Assembly: GCA_905182375.1 (NCBI GenBank)
Contig: CAJJBF010000003.1
Span: forward strand, 62,001-126,000
Reading direction: 5' to 3'
Source: Flammeovirgaceae bacterium UBA4465
Lineage (GTDB): Bacteria; Bacteroidota; Bacteroidia; Cytophagales; Cyclobacteriaceae
Length of the DNA: 64,000 bases
Under the pieces are notes generated by a model. That model was not told where the DNA came from. It did no database searches and saw only the letters and a list, made by a program, of their open reading frames with translations. Below, in pieces: positions 8,713 to 17,481 of the stretch. Position 1 is the first letter of the stretch, and the number at the start of each line of letters is the position of its first letter. The position numbers and the translations under genes are program-made.

Positions 8713-10046
8713 ATTGGCTTAATTTATTTTCAGCAAAACGATTTGGTGTATCTAAATCCGTACCTCTCGCCCAAACAAGAAGTCGATTTGAGCAGGACTA
8801 CGATCGGATTATTTTCTCACATCCCTTCCGGAAACTTCAAGATAAAACACAGGTTTTTCCTATGCCTGAAGATGACTTTGTTCACAGTAGACTTACCCAT
8901 AGCTTAGAAGTTGCGAGTGTGGGCCGGTCATTGGCAAAAGAAGTAGGTAAAATCATTTTGTCCAAAAATGAAGCGCTGCGAGCCTCGGGTATTAAGTACC
9001 AAGATTTTGGAGATGTCGTCTCCGCTGCATGTCTGGCGCACGACCTTGGTAATCCTCCTTTTGGGCATTCCGGAGAACAAAGTATCTCCTCTTTCTTTTT
9101 AAATACCGAAGGAGGACAGTTTTTTGAATCAATGGTCAAACCCACTGAATGGTCCGATTTAATTAATTTTGAAGGAAATGCACAGGGATTTAGGATTCTG
9201 ACCAATCCCAATCAGGGAGGTCTGAGTTTGACCTACTCAACCTTGGCTACCTTTACTAAATATCCTTTGAGCAGTGCGTCAAAAAAGGTTCCTGCACGGC
9301 AAAGCCAACACAAATATGGATTCTTTAATGATAATTTTACCTATTTTGAAACCATCGCTGAAGAGCTGCAACTTAAAAAAATATCAGAAACCACTTGGTT
9401 AAGACATCCCCTTGCTTTTTTAGTCGAGGCTGCTGATGACATTTGTTACAGTATCATAGACTTAGAAGATGCCACACGACTGGGTCTTATTTCATTTGAA
9501 CAAACAAAAAACTTATTAGCTGAGATTATAGGCCCCAATTTTTCTGAAGAAAAGCTAAGTAAAATCGTTGACTTAAACGAAAAATTAGGTGTTTTGAGAG
9601 CCATGGCTATTTATCAACTTATTCAGGAAGTAGTAACGGTTTTTGTCTCAAAAGAAGCTGAACTGTTGATAGGTGACTTTGATCATGCTTTGACCGATAA
9701 AATCCCTTCGGCCCCCGTCTTAGAAAAAATCAGTTCAATCTCAGTTGAATACATTTATCAATCACGACAAGTACTCGAAAGGGAAGTAGCGGGCTATGAA
9801 ATCATAGAAAAACTTACTGCTACTTTCTGTCAAGCGGTATTTATGATAAAAAACAATCCTAAATTCGTTTCAACTAAGGATAAAAAAATTTACAAAGTTT
9901 TACCTGACTCCTTTAAATTACAACTGATAAATGATCGATTGTCTGTCTATGAAAACCTTCGCATAGTGATTGACTTTATTTCAGGCCTCACTGACTCAAA
10001 TGCCAGCCGTTTGTATAAAATAATTTCAGGAAATATTAAAAACTAG
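8709..10046 (+). CDS. dgt: Deoxyguanosinetriphosphate triphosphohydrolase-like protein
   Basis: HD-domain dNTP triphosphohydrolase, splitting dGTP or other dNTPs to the nucleoside and tripolyphosphate. The protein has 445 residues. Metal and catalytic motifs are in order: RLTHSLEVASVG (first His), LAHDLGNPPFGHSGE (HD and the following His), NAQGFRIL, and VEAADDICYSIIDLEDA (last Asp). The start at ATG 8709 (MNWLNLFSAKRFG) matches the family's N-terminus and overlaps the previous ORF's stop; the in-frame ATG at 8691 is less likely. Substrate preference cannot be read from sequence. It could limit dNTPs for housekeeping or phage defence. Confidence 0.93.
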   Translation: MNWLNLFSAKRFGVSKSVPLAQTRSRFEQDYDRIIFSHPFRKLQDKTQVFPMPEDDFVHSRLTHSLEVASVGRSLAKEVGKIILSKNEALRASGIKYQDFGDVVSAACLAHDLGNPPFGHSGEQSISSFFLNTEGGQFFESMVKPTEWSDLINFEGNAQGFRILTNPNQGGLSLTYSTLATFTKYPLSSASKKVPARQSQHKYGFFNDNFTYFETIAEELQLKKISETTWLRHPLAFLVEAADDICYSIIDLEDATRLGLISFEQTKNLLAEIIGPNFSEEKLSKIVDLNEKLGVLRAMAIYQLIQEVVTVFVSKEAELLIGDFDHALTDKIPSAPVLEKISSISVEYIYQSRQVLEREVAGYEIIEKLTATFCQAVFMIKNNPKFVSTKDKKIYKVLPDSFKLQLINDRLSVYENLRIVIDFISGLTDSNASRLYKIISGNIKN

Positions 10047-10161
10047 ATTTTTAGACTCCATTTTGAGGGCTTCAATAAAACTTTACGTTCAGCAATCTGC
10101 TCATATGCATTAATCAACAAAAGCAGTTATGATGGAACTACGTGATCCTCAATAAAATAAT

Positions 10162-10169
10162 TACCTTTG
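10162..10169 (+). promoter_or_regulatory. -7 promoter element for the MMPL exporter
   Basis: TACCTTTG matches TAnnTTTG exactly, 14 bases before the ATG at 10183. A -33 TTG at the expected spacing is not evident. Confidence 0.4.
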
Positions 10170-10182
10170 CGATCTATTTGAT

Positions 10183-12549
10183 ATGTGGAAATTAATAGCT
10201 GAAATCATCCTCAAATTCAGGCTGTCATTAGTCATCATAATTGGCGTAATAACAGCCTTTATGGGATACCATTTGCAATTCATAGAAATCTCTTATGATT
10301 TGGCCAGCGTAGTTCCTGAGGATGATACTGAAATGATAAATCTTCAGGCCTTTAAAACACTCTTTGGGGAAGACGGAAATATCATGGCCATTGGCGTTCA
10401 AGACAGCACCCTTTTTGAGCTCAAAAATTTCAATAGATTCCGTGCGCTCGCAGATGAACTCAAAGATCTGCAGGGCGTCACTGCCGTTTTAGGCATCCCC
10501 ACCTTACAAAGACTCGATGCAGATAGGATAGCAAAGAAATTCAATATTACTCCCCTTTTCGGACCCATTTTAGAGCAACAAAAGAGTTTAGACAGTTTAC
10601 TTCAAGAGGCTTTAGTGCTCAAATTTTACAGTGGACAGTTGATCAACCAACAAACGGGTGCTACCCTATTGCTGGTTACCTTAAACAAGGAGGTCATTAA
10701 TTCAGAAAACAGAAATGAACTCATTTTTGATTTGATCAGGGCAGGTCAACGCTTTGAAGAAGTCACAAACATTCAGACCCATTTTGCTGGATTACCTTAC
10801 GTGCGCTCCTCCAATATGGCTACCATCAAAAGTGAACTTACCCGGTTTTTGATTTATTCCATTATCATAACAGGTATTGTCCTTTTTATGTTTTTTCGTT
10901 CGTTAAAGGCCGTTTTTTTTCCTTTGATCGTTATTTTAACCATGGTCGTCTGGACCCTGGGTTGTGTCTCTTTATTTGGCTTCAAAATTACTGCGCTGAC
11001 GGGTCTTTTACCTTCCATTATTGTCATAATTGGAATACCTAACAGTGTGTACATGCTGAATAAATATCATCGTGAATATGCGCGTCATGGAGATCAAATA
11101 AGGGCATTGACTAGTATTATCAGGAAAATTGGCATCGTTACCCTCATTACAAATTTCACTACTGCGGTTGGATTTTTTGTTTTGATAGTTACGGACATTA
11201 AAATTTTAGCTGAATTCGGGATTGTGGCTGGGCTCAATATTATGGCAACTTTTGTCGTAAGTATCATTCTTATTCCCGCCCTATATTCCTATTTAAAACC
11301 CCCTTCTAGTAGAAATTTAAAACATCTGAATTTCAAATTCATTGCTAGATTCTTGAGCTACCTAGATTTTATGGTTCATCAAAAACGAATTTTAATCTTT
11401 TTGATTACGATCACTACGATAGGGATTTCAGTCATTGGCGTCTCCAAGATTAATTCGGTGTCTTTCATAGTCGATGATTTGGCTAAAGACAGTCCTTTGA
11501 TTCAAGATTTGCGTTTTTTTGAAGCTCAATTCAGTGGCATCATGCCACTAGAAATCATTGTAGACACAGGAATTAAAAAAGGGGTTCAAAATTTAAAAAA
11601 TCTACAAAAAATCGATGAGTTTGAGACCTTTTTAGATGAGATTCCTTACATATCTCAACCCGTATCACTGGTCAGCTTTATCAAGGCTGCCAGACAAGCT
11701 TTTTATAATCAAAACCCAAACTTTTACAGCCTCCCCAATCAGCGTGATCTAGGTTTCATTCTCAAATACTTAGCCTTGCAACCGGATGAAGCCGGCTTTT
11801 CCCAAAATTTTGTAGATGAAAATAAACAGAAAATGAGAATCTCTTTAAAAGTGGCTGATATAGGGTCAAACAAAATGGACTCTCTGATTTCTGAGGTGAT
11901 AAGGCCCAAAATTGAATCTCTTTTCGCAGACACCAAAATGAATCTAGCCGTTACGGGTACAACCATTACCTTTATCAAAGGCAATAAATTTTTGATCGAT
12001 AATTTAATCAGTTCGATGATGGTTGCCTTTTTAGTCATTGCTATAATTATGGGACTCTTGTTTAGAAATATAAAAATGATCATCATCTCCCTGATCCCTA
12101 ACCTTATCCCGCTCCTGATCACGGGTGCCATCATGGGTTATTTTGGCATCCCTTTGAAACCCAGCACAGCCTTAGTTTTTAGCATTGCCTTTGGTATCTC
12201 GGTGGATGATACTATTCACTTTTTGGCAAAATACCGACAAGAACTTTTTAGTAATAAATTTGATGTGCCTTTAGCCATCAGTAACAGTCTTAAAGAAACG
12301 GGTGCAAGCATGGTCTACACCTCTATTATTCTTTTCTGTGGTTTCGTGATTTTTTCCGCGTCAGGTTTTGGGGGGACTGTAGCTTTAGGTAAGCTTACAT
12401 CGATCACCTTATTATTTGCTATGATCACTAACCTGACGGTATTACCCGCGTTGTTACTCCAGTTTGATAGTGGTAAAAGGAATACAAATAAACATCCTCT
12501 TATTGAACAATTTCCAGAATTTCAAGAAGGGAAAAAAGATATCAAATAA
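10183..12549 (+). CDS. MMPL/RND-superfamily exporter
   Basis: Inner-membrane transporter of 788 residues, SSD-containing RND/MMPL type, probably proton-driven and exporting lipids or hydrophobic compounds. The order is typical: TM1 at about 10-30, a large periplasmic loop (about 35-215), a block of membrane segments (about 220-365, with LLPSIIVIIGIPNSVYMLNKY as the TM4-like segment), a second periplasmic loop (about 415-600) and a second membrane block (about 605-770, containing FSIAFGISVDDTIHFLAKYR, where the Asp pair fits the proton relay). No membrane-fusion protein or outer-membrane channel is nearby, unlike tripartite pumps. Its stop is 39 bases from the ileS start, so it may share a transcript. 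The substrate is unknown. Confidence 0.85.
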   Translation: MWKLIAEIILKFRLSLVIIIGVITAFMGYHLQFIEISYDLASVVPEDDTEMINLQAFKTLFGEDGNIMAIGVQDSTLFELKNFNRFRALADELKDLQGVTAVLGIPTLQRLDADRIAKKFNITPLFGPILEQQKSLDSLLQEALVLKFYSGQLINQQTGATLLLVTLNKEVINSENRNELIFDLIRAGQRFEEVTNIQTHFAGLPYVRSSNMATIKSELTRFLIYSIIITGIVLFMFFRSLKAVFFPLIVILTMVVWTLGCVSLFGFKITALTGLLPSIIVIIGIPNSVYMLNKYHREYARHGDQIRALTSIIRKIGIVTLITNFTTAVGFFVLIVTDIKILAEFGIVAGLNIMATFVVSIILIPALYSYLKPPSSRNLKHLNFKFIARFLSYLDFMVHQKRILIFLITITTIGISVIGVSKINSVSFIVDDLAKDSPLIQDLRFFEAQFSGIMPLEIIVDTGIKKGVQNLKNLQKIDEFETFLDEIPYISQPVSLVSFIKAARQAFYNQNPNFYSLPNQRDLGFILKYLALQPDEAGFSQNFVDENKQKMRISLKVADIGSNKMDSLISEVIRPKIESLFADTKMNLAVTGTTITFIKGNKFLIDNLISSMMVAFLVIAIIMGLLFRNIKMIIISLIPNLIPLLITGAIMGYFGIPLKPSTALVFSIAFGISVDDTIHFLAKYRQELFSNKFDVPLAISNSLKETGASMVYTSIILFCGFVIFSASGFGGTVALGKLTSITLLFAMITNLTVLPALLLQFDSGKRNTNKHPLIEQFPEFQEGKKDIK

Positions 12550-12588
12550 TCACTGGCATGAATTTTAAATTAAAAATAAGCTCTTTTG

Positions 12589-15500
12589 ATGGTCAAGTTT
12601 CGCGAATATAAACAAATAAATTACCCTGAAGTAGGGAAAGAAATTCGTGCTTTTTGGGAAAATAATAATATATTTTCCAAAACCATTACAGAGCGATCAG
12701 GGGGGCCCTCTTTTACTTTTTTTGAAGGCCCCCCCTCGGCCAACGGTACTCCTGGTATCCATCACGTCATGGCCAGAGCTGTCAAGGATATTTTTTGTAG
12801 GTATAAAACTCAAAAAGGATTTCAGGTCAAAAGAAAAGGTGGATGGGATACCCACGGTCTTCCTGTTGAACTACAAGTTGAAAAGGAACTGGGGATTACA
12901 AAAGAAGACATTGGTAAAAAAATTAGCGTAGCCGATTATAATAAGAAATGTAAGGAGGCTGTCATGAAGTTCAAAGGCGAATGGGATGAATTGACCCGTC
13001 AAATCGGCTATTGGGTCGATTTAGAAAATCCTTACATGACGTTTGATGTCCACTATATGGAAAGTGTTTGGCATTTGTTGAAAAAACTGTTCGAAAAAGA
13101 TTTGCTATACAAGGGATATACGGTCCAACCCTTTTCTCCCGCGGCAGGTACCGGTTTAAGTTCACACGAACTAAATCAACCAGGTACCTATCAAGACATC
13201 AAAGATACTTCGGTGGTGGCTCAATTTAAGGTAAAGCCCACCCAGCAGTCGGCCTTCTTATTTGATCAAGAAGAAGAAGATGTCAGAATCTTGGCTTGGA
13301 CGACCACACCTTGGACCTTGCCCTCAAACTGTGCCTTAGCAGTGGGTGATAAAATTCATTATGTAAAAATTTCCACCTTTAACCCCTATACTTATCAACC
13401 CGTATCGGTCATTTTAGCCAAAGAATTAATCAATAAGTATTTTACAGAAAAGGCAAATCAAATAGCATTGAGTGATTACCAAGCAGGAGATAAACTCATC
13501 CCTTGGAAACTACTCAACTCCTTTACAGGAAAGGATCTTTTAGAGATTCGTTACGAACAATTGATGCCTTATGTGACCAATGATAAGTTAAATGAAAATG
13601 GATTCAGAGTCATTTCTGGGGACTTTGTATCAACAGAAGACGGTACTGGCGTGGTTCATACGGCTTCAGTCTTTGGTGCTGATGATTTTCGAATTAGTCA
13701 ACAAAACAATGTGCCTGCAGTCATGGTGCTTGATGATCAAGGACTCGAAGTCCCTTTAGTAGATCGCAAAGGATGTTTCGTAACAGAAGTCATAGATTTT
13801 GCAGGAAAATACGTGCGCGAAGAGTATTACCCTGACGCGGTGCGTCAGGATCCTAACTTCAAGTCGACTGATGTCCTCATCGCTATTAAACTCAAGGAAG
13901 AAAATTTGGCGTTCAAAGTGGAGAAATACGAGCATTCCTATCCACATTGCTGGCGAACCGACAAACCCATATTATACTATCCTCTAGATTCATGGTTTAT
14001 CAAAACCACCGCACTGAAGGATCGCTTGGTCGCTTTAAATAATACCATCAACTGGAAACCAAAATCTACAGGTGCAGGTAGATTTGGGAATTGGTTGGAA
14101 AACCTCGTCGATTGGAATTTAAGCAGGTCAAGATACTGGGGAACGCCCCTTCCTATCTGGGTCACGGTTGATAAGAGTGAAAAAAAATGTATCGGCAGCA
14201 TCGCTGAACTGCGTACTGAGGTTGATCAAGCCGTTGCCACAGGTCTTATGTCAGAAAGCTTGCCAGAAAACTTTGACTTGCATCGCCCATTTGTTGACGA
14301 TGTGATTTTAGTAAGTCCAACGGGTCAGCCAATGCACCGTGAACCTGATTTAATTGACGTGTGGTTTGATTCAGGGGCCATGCCCTATGCACAATGGCAT
14401 TATCCTTTCGAAAATCAAGACCTTTTTAATTCCAATTACCCTGCAGATTTCATCGCCGAAGGCGTAGATCAAACCCGAGGTTGGTTTTTTACGCTGCATG
14501 CTATTTCTTCTTTACTCTTCGATACGGTGGCCTTCAAAAATGTCATTGCCAACGGACTAGTTTTAGATAAAAATGGCAATAAAATGTCCAAGAGATTGGG
14601 TAATGCCGTGAATCCTTTTGACGTGATTGAACAGTATGGTCCAGATGCCACCCGATGGTATATGATCAGCAATGCGAATCCCTGGGATAACTTAAAATTT
14701 GATGCCAATGGCATCTTAGATGTACAAAGAAAGTTTTTTGGAACCCTATCCAATACCTATTCCTTTTTTGCCCTTTATGCCAACTTGGATGCGTTCAATT
14801 TCAAAAATAAAGCGATTGCTGCCACTGATAAGACAGAGAGTGATTTGTGGATCATCAGTCGACTCAATTCCGTTGTACGAGAAGTAGATCAATATTATGA
14901 TGATTATGAACCTACGAAAGCTGTAAGAGCCATTCAATCATTTACTGTCAATGATCTGAGCAATTGGTATATTCGCTTGAATAGAAAAAGGTTTTGGATC
15001 GGTGATTACAACCAGAACAAAGAAGTGGCCTATCAAACCCTTTACACTTGCCTTCATACGATCGCGCAACTCATGGCACCCGTTGCCCCCTTCTATGCTG
15101 AAAAATTATTTTTAGACCTCAATTCTGTTACAAAATTATCTCCAGACGATTCGGTCCACTTGGCCCATTTTCCAGTCGTCAATGAAGAAGCCATTGATAC
15201 CGAATTAGAAGCTCGCATGAGGTTGGCACAGCTCGCTTCCTCTCTGGTCCATTCATTAAGAAAAAAACAAAAAATCAAAGTCAGACAACCCCTCAGTAAA
15301 ATTTTGATCCCCGTCTTGAATAAGGATGAAAAAAATAAATTGAAAAAAGTTGAAGAGCTCATCATCAATGAAACCAATGTGAAAACCATTGATTATTTGG
15401 ACGATGATACGGGAATTTTAATTAAAAAAATCAAACCAAATTTTAGAACCTTAGGCGTTAAGTTTGGTGCTCAATTGAAAGTTATCACCCCTAAAATAAA

Positions 15501-15957
15501 TAGTTTAATTCAAACAGATATTGCTCAATTTGAAAGTGATGGATTCTTTAATATTGAAATTGAAGGTGAAATGATTGAATTGCAATTGACTGATGTTGAA
15601 ATCAGCTCTCAGGATATTCCAGGGTGGTTGGTCGCCTCTGAAGATGGCTTAACAGTTGCGCTAGATATTAATTTGACCGACGTGTTAAAAAAAGAAGGCC
15701 TCTCAAGAGATATTGTTAATAGAATTCAAAACCTCCGAAAAGATCAAAATTTAGAAGTTCAAGATAAGATTGACATCCTCTACTCTACCCATGACAAGCT
15801 TATAAAAGAAGCTATGGAAGTGCATCAACAATCGATTCAGCAAGAGACGCAGGCAAAAACTATTCTATTTAATGCAGACCTCCCCAATGGAATTTCATTA
15901 GATATCGATGGTGCTGAAATCATTATCCAATTGAAAGTGATATCCTATGAAAAATAA
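12589..15957 (+). CDS. ileS: Isoleucyl-tRNA synthetase, type 2, GxHH variant
   Basis: Charges tRNA-Ile in the cytoplasm; 1122 residues, the long eukaryote-like type 2 form. Seen are GGWDTHGLPVELQVEKELG, editing-domain stretches such as WTTTPWTLPSNCALAVG and GTGVVHTASVFGADDF, the catalytic WFDSGAMPYAQWHYP, the loop KMSKRLGN, and a long C-terminal anticodon and tail region. The class I HIGH motif reads GIHH (residues 56-59, in NGTPGIHHV), so the first His and the Gly are swapped relative to HxGH. Type 2 enzymes are the mupirocin-tolerant class. The start is ATG 12589, one codon after an in-frame TTG. The last 11 bases overlap lspA, a linkage seen in many bacteria. Confidence 0.96.
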   Translation: MVKFREYKQINYPEVGKEIRAFWENNNIFSKTITERSGGPSFTFFEGPPSANGTPGIHHVMARAVKDIFCRYKTQKGFQVKRKGGWDTHGLPVELQVEKELGITKEDIGKKISVADYNKKCKEAVMKFKGEWDELTRQIGYWVDLENPYMTFDVHYMESVWHLLKKLFEKDLLYKGYTVQPFSPAAGTGLSSHELNQPGTYQDIKDTSVVAQFKVKPTQQSAFLFDQEEEDVRILAWTTTPWTLPSNCALAVGDKIHYVKISTFNPYTYQPVSVILAKELINKYFTEKANQIALSDYQAGDKLIPWKLLNSFTGKDLLEIRYEQLMPYVTNDKLNENGFRVISGDFVSTEDGTGVVHTASVFGADDFRISQQNNVPAVMVLDDQGLEVPLVDRKGCFVTEVIDFAGKYVREEYYPDAVRQDPNFKSTDVLIAIKLKEENLAFKVEKYEHSYPHCWRTDKPILYYPLDSWFIKTTALKDRLVALNNTINWKPKSTGAGRFGNWLENLVDWNLSRSRYWGTPLPIWVTVDKSEKKCIGSIAELRTEVDQAVATGLMSESLPENFDLHRPFVDDVILVSPTGQPMHREPDLIDVWFDSGAMPYAQWHYPFENQDLFNSNYPADFIAEGVDQTRGWFFTLHAISSLLFDTVAFKNVIANGLVLDKNGNKMSKRLGNAVNPFDVIEQYGPDATRWYMISNANPWDNLKFDANGILDVQRKFFGTLSNTYSFFALYANLDAFNFKNKAIAATDKTESDLWIISRLNSVVREVDQYYDDYEPTKAVRAIQSFTVNDLSNWYIRLNRKRFWIGDYNQNKEVAYQTLYTCLHTIAQLMAPVAPFYAEKLFLDLNSVTKLSPDDSVHLAHFPVVNEEAIDTELEARMRLAQLASSLVHSLRKKQKIKVRQPLSKILIPVLNKDEKNKLKKVEELIINETNVKTIDYLDDDTGILIKKIKPNFRTLGVKFGAQLKVITPKINSLIQTDIAQFESDGFFNIEIEGEMIELQLTDVEISSQDIPGWLVASEDGLTVALDINLTDVLKKEGLSRDIVNRIQNLRKDQNLEVQDKIDILYSTHDKLIKEAMEVHQQSIQQETQAKTILFNADLPNGISLDIDGAEIIIQLKVISYEK

Positions 15958-16579
15958 TTCCGGAGTATTTAAGTATTATGGTGTGAGCTTAGCCGTGATC
16001 ATCTTAGATCAAATCGTGAAAATGCTGGTCCACCAATATATGGTTTTGGGCTCCAGTGGGCAAATAAAGATTTTGGGAAATTTCTTCAAACTTCATTATC
16101 TCACGAATCCCGGAATGGCCTTTGGAATGGAGCTTCCTTTTGATCATGCCAAAGTCATCTTGACCTTATTTAGACTTATCGCCATGGTAGCCATCGGTTA
16201 TTATTTATTTATGATGTACAAGAAACCCATGAGTCCTGGATTTCTTATTTGTATGGGTCTGATCCTTGGAGGTGCAATAGGTAACTTAATCGATTCTGTC
16301 TTCTATGGCTATTTTTTAAATAATGCCCCCTTTGATGCCCCTACGCCTTGGTTTTATGGCCAAGTCATTGATATGTTCTATATCGATATTTGGGAAGGTC
16401 GTTTGCCTGATTGGCTTCCGATCCTTGGTGGCGATTATATGTCTTTGTGGCCAGTGTTCAATATTGCCGATGCCGCTATTTTTATCAGCGTTTTCATTAT
16501 ATTGATTTGGCAAAAATCATTTTTTATTGAAGAAGAAACGCCCAAAGAAGACCCTCCCCTCGATTTAGATCAAAAATAA
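15947..16579 (+). CDS. lspA: Lipoprotein signal peptidase II
   Basis: Inner-membrane aspartyl peptidase that cleaves prolipoproteins ahead of the lipidated Cys. The 210 residues carry four hydrophobic segments. The motifs are LTNPGMAFGMELP, GGAIGNLIDSVFYG, VIDMFYIDIWEG (first catalytic Asp) and FNIADAAIFISV (second catalytic Asp). It is longer than the E. coli enzyme because of an insertion around residues 125-165 (PFDAPTPWFYGQ and a DWLPILGGDY stretch), which is common in Bacteroidota LspA. Several predicted lipoproteins in this window are likely clients. It overlaps ileS by 11 bases, and its stop overlaps the next ATG (TAATG), so the three genes are probably one transcript. Confidence 0.95.
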   Translation: MKNNSGVFKYYGVSLAVIILDQIVKMLVHQYMVLGSSGQIKILGNFFKLHYLTNPGMAFGMELPFDHAKVILTLFRLIAMVAIGYYLFMMYKKPMSPGFLICMGLILGGAIGNLIDSVFYGYFLNNAPFDAPTPWFYGQVIDMFYIDIWEGRLPDWLPILGGDYMSLWPVFNIADAAIFISVFIILIWQKSFFIEEETPKEDPPLDLDQK

Positions 16580-17481
16580 TGATAACCCGTCAAATCGCTG
16601 TAGGATTAGGTTTGACAGGAATTATCTTATTTTCAACCAAAGCCATATTTGCCAAGTTGGCCTATCAATATGGGGCAGATGCCATCAGTCTTTTGCTCTT
16701 AAGAATGGTTTTTTCGCTCCCTTTTTATCTGTTTTTTGCCCTTTATAAGAGTCAAGAAAAAATAACCGCTGCAAAAAATGATTATTTATGGGTTCTCCTT
16801 TTTGGCTTTCTTGGCTATTATTTAGCCAGCTATTTTGATTTTAAAGGATTGGAATACATCAAAGCAAGTTTAGAACGACTGATCTTATTTACCTATCCAA
16901 CCTTTGTTATTTTGCTCTCCTTTATTTTTTTTAAAATTAAAATCAGTAGTTACCAATTATTCTCCATTCTTATTACGTATTTGGGCATCTGCATTATTTT
17001 TTTGCCTGAAATTGAAGTAAGCGATCCCTCGATAACACTGAAAGGATCCTTGTTGGTACTTCTGAGTGCGGTTACTTATGCTTCTTATATTTTTGGAAGC
17101 GGCTGGCTCATTCCTAAATTTGGAGCTCGGAGATTTACTTCTTATGTGATGATCGTATCTTCGGTCTTGATCATTTTCCAATTCATGGTCGAATCAAAAA
17201 TGAGTATTAACGTGCTCTTTTTTCCTAAAGGAGTATATATATATGGCTTACTCATTGCTCTTTTTTCTACCGTAATTCCCTCTTTTTTGATATCATACGC
17301 CATCAAAGAACTGGGGGCCAATCAATTCTCAATTTTTGCCAGTATAGGACCCATTTCTACCGTCTTACTGGCTTATTTATTTTTAGAAGAAAGACTATCC
17401 TCTCTCCAAATAATTGGTAGCGTAGTTGTCATAATGGGAGTTTTTGCTGCCGAATACTTCAAAAGAAATCCTAAAACCTAA
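16579..17481 (+). CDS. EamA/DMT-family permease
   Basis: Ten-segment drug/metabolite transporter of 300 residues with two EamA repeats, about residues 5-135 and 150-290. The second half contains the typical SLLVLLSAVTYASYIFGSGW and a terminal region with SIGPISTVLLAYLFLEERL, followed by VVIMGVFAAEYF. The substrate is unknown; members move amino acids, nucleosides or small metabolites. Its ATG overlaps the lspA stop. Its end overlaps by 11 bases the end of the convergent gene on the other strand. Confidence 0.88.
   Translation: MITRQIAVGLGLTGIILFSTKAIFAKLAYQYGADAISLLLLRMVFSLPFYLFFALYKSQEKITAAKNDYLWVLLFGFLGYYLASYFDFKGLEYIKASLERLILFTYPTFVILLSFIFFKIKISSYQLFSILITYLGICIIFLPEIEVSDPSITLKGSLLVLLSAVTYASYIFGSGWLIPKFGARRFTSYVMIVSSVLIIFQFMVESKMSINVLFFPKGVYIYGLLIALFSTVIPSFLISYAIKELGANQFSIFASIGPISTVLLAYLFLEERLSSLQIIGSVVVIMGVFAAEYFKRNPKT

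Noticed and set aside
8709..10046. dgt and its small neighbour as a phage-defence island
   Set aside because: The genes are flanked by glyS and an exporter with no other defence genes, and dgt is common as a housekeeping gene.
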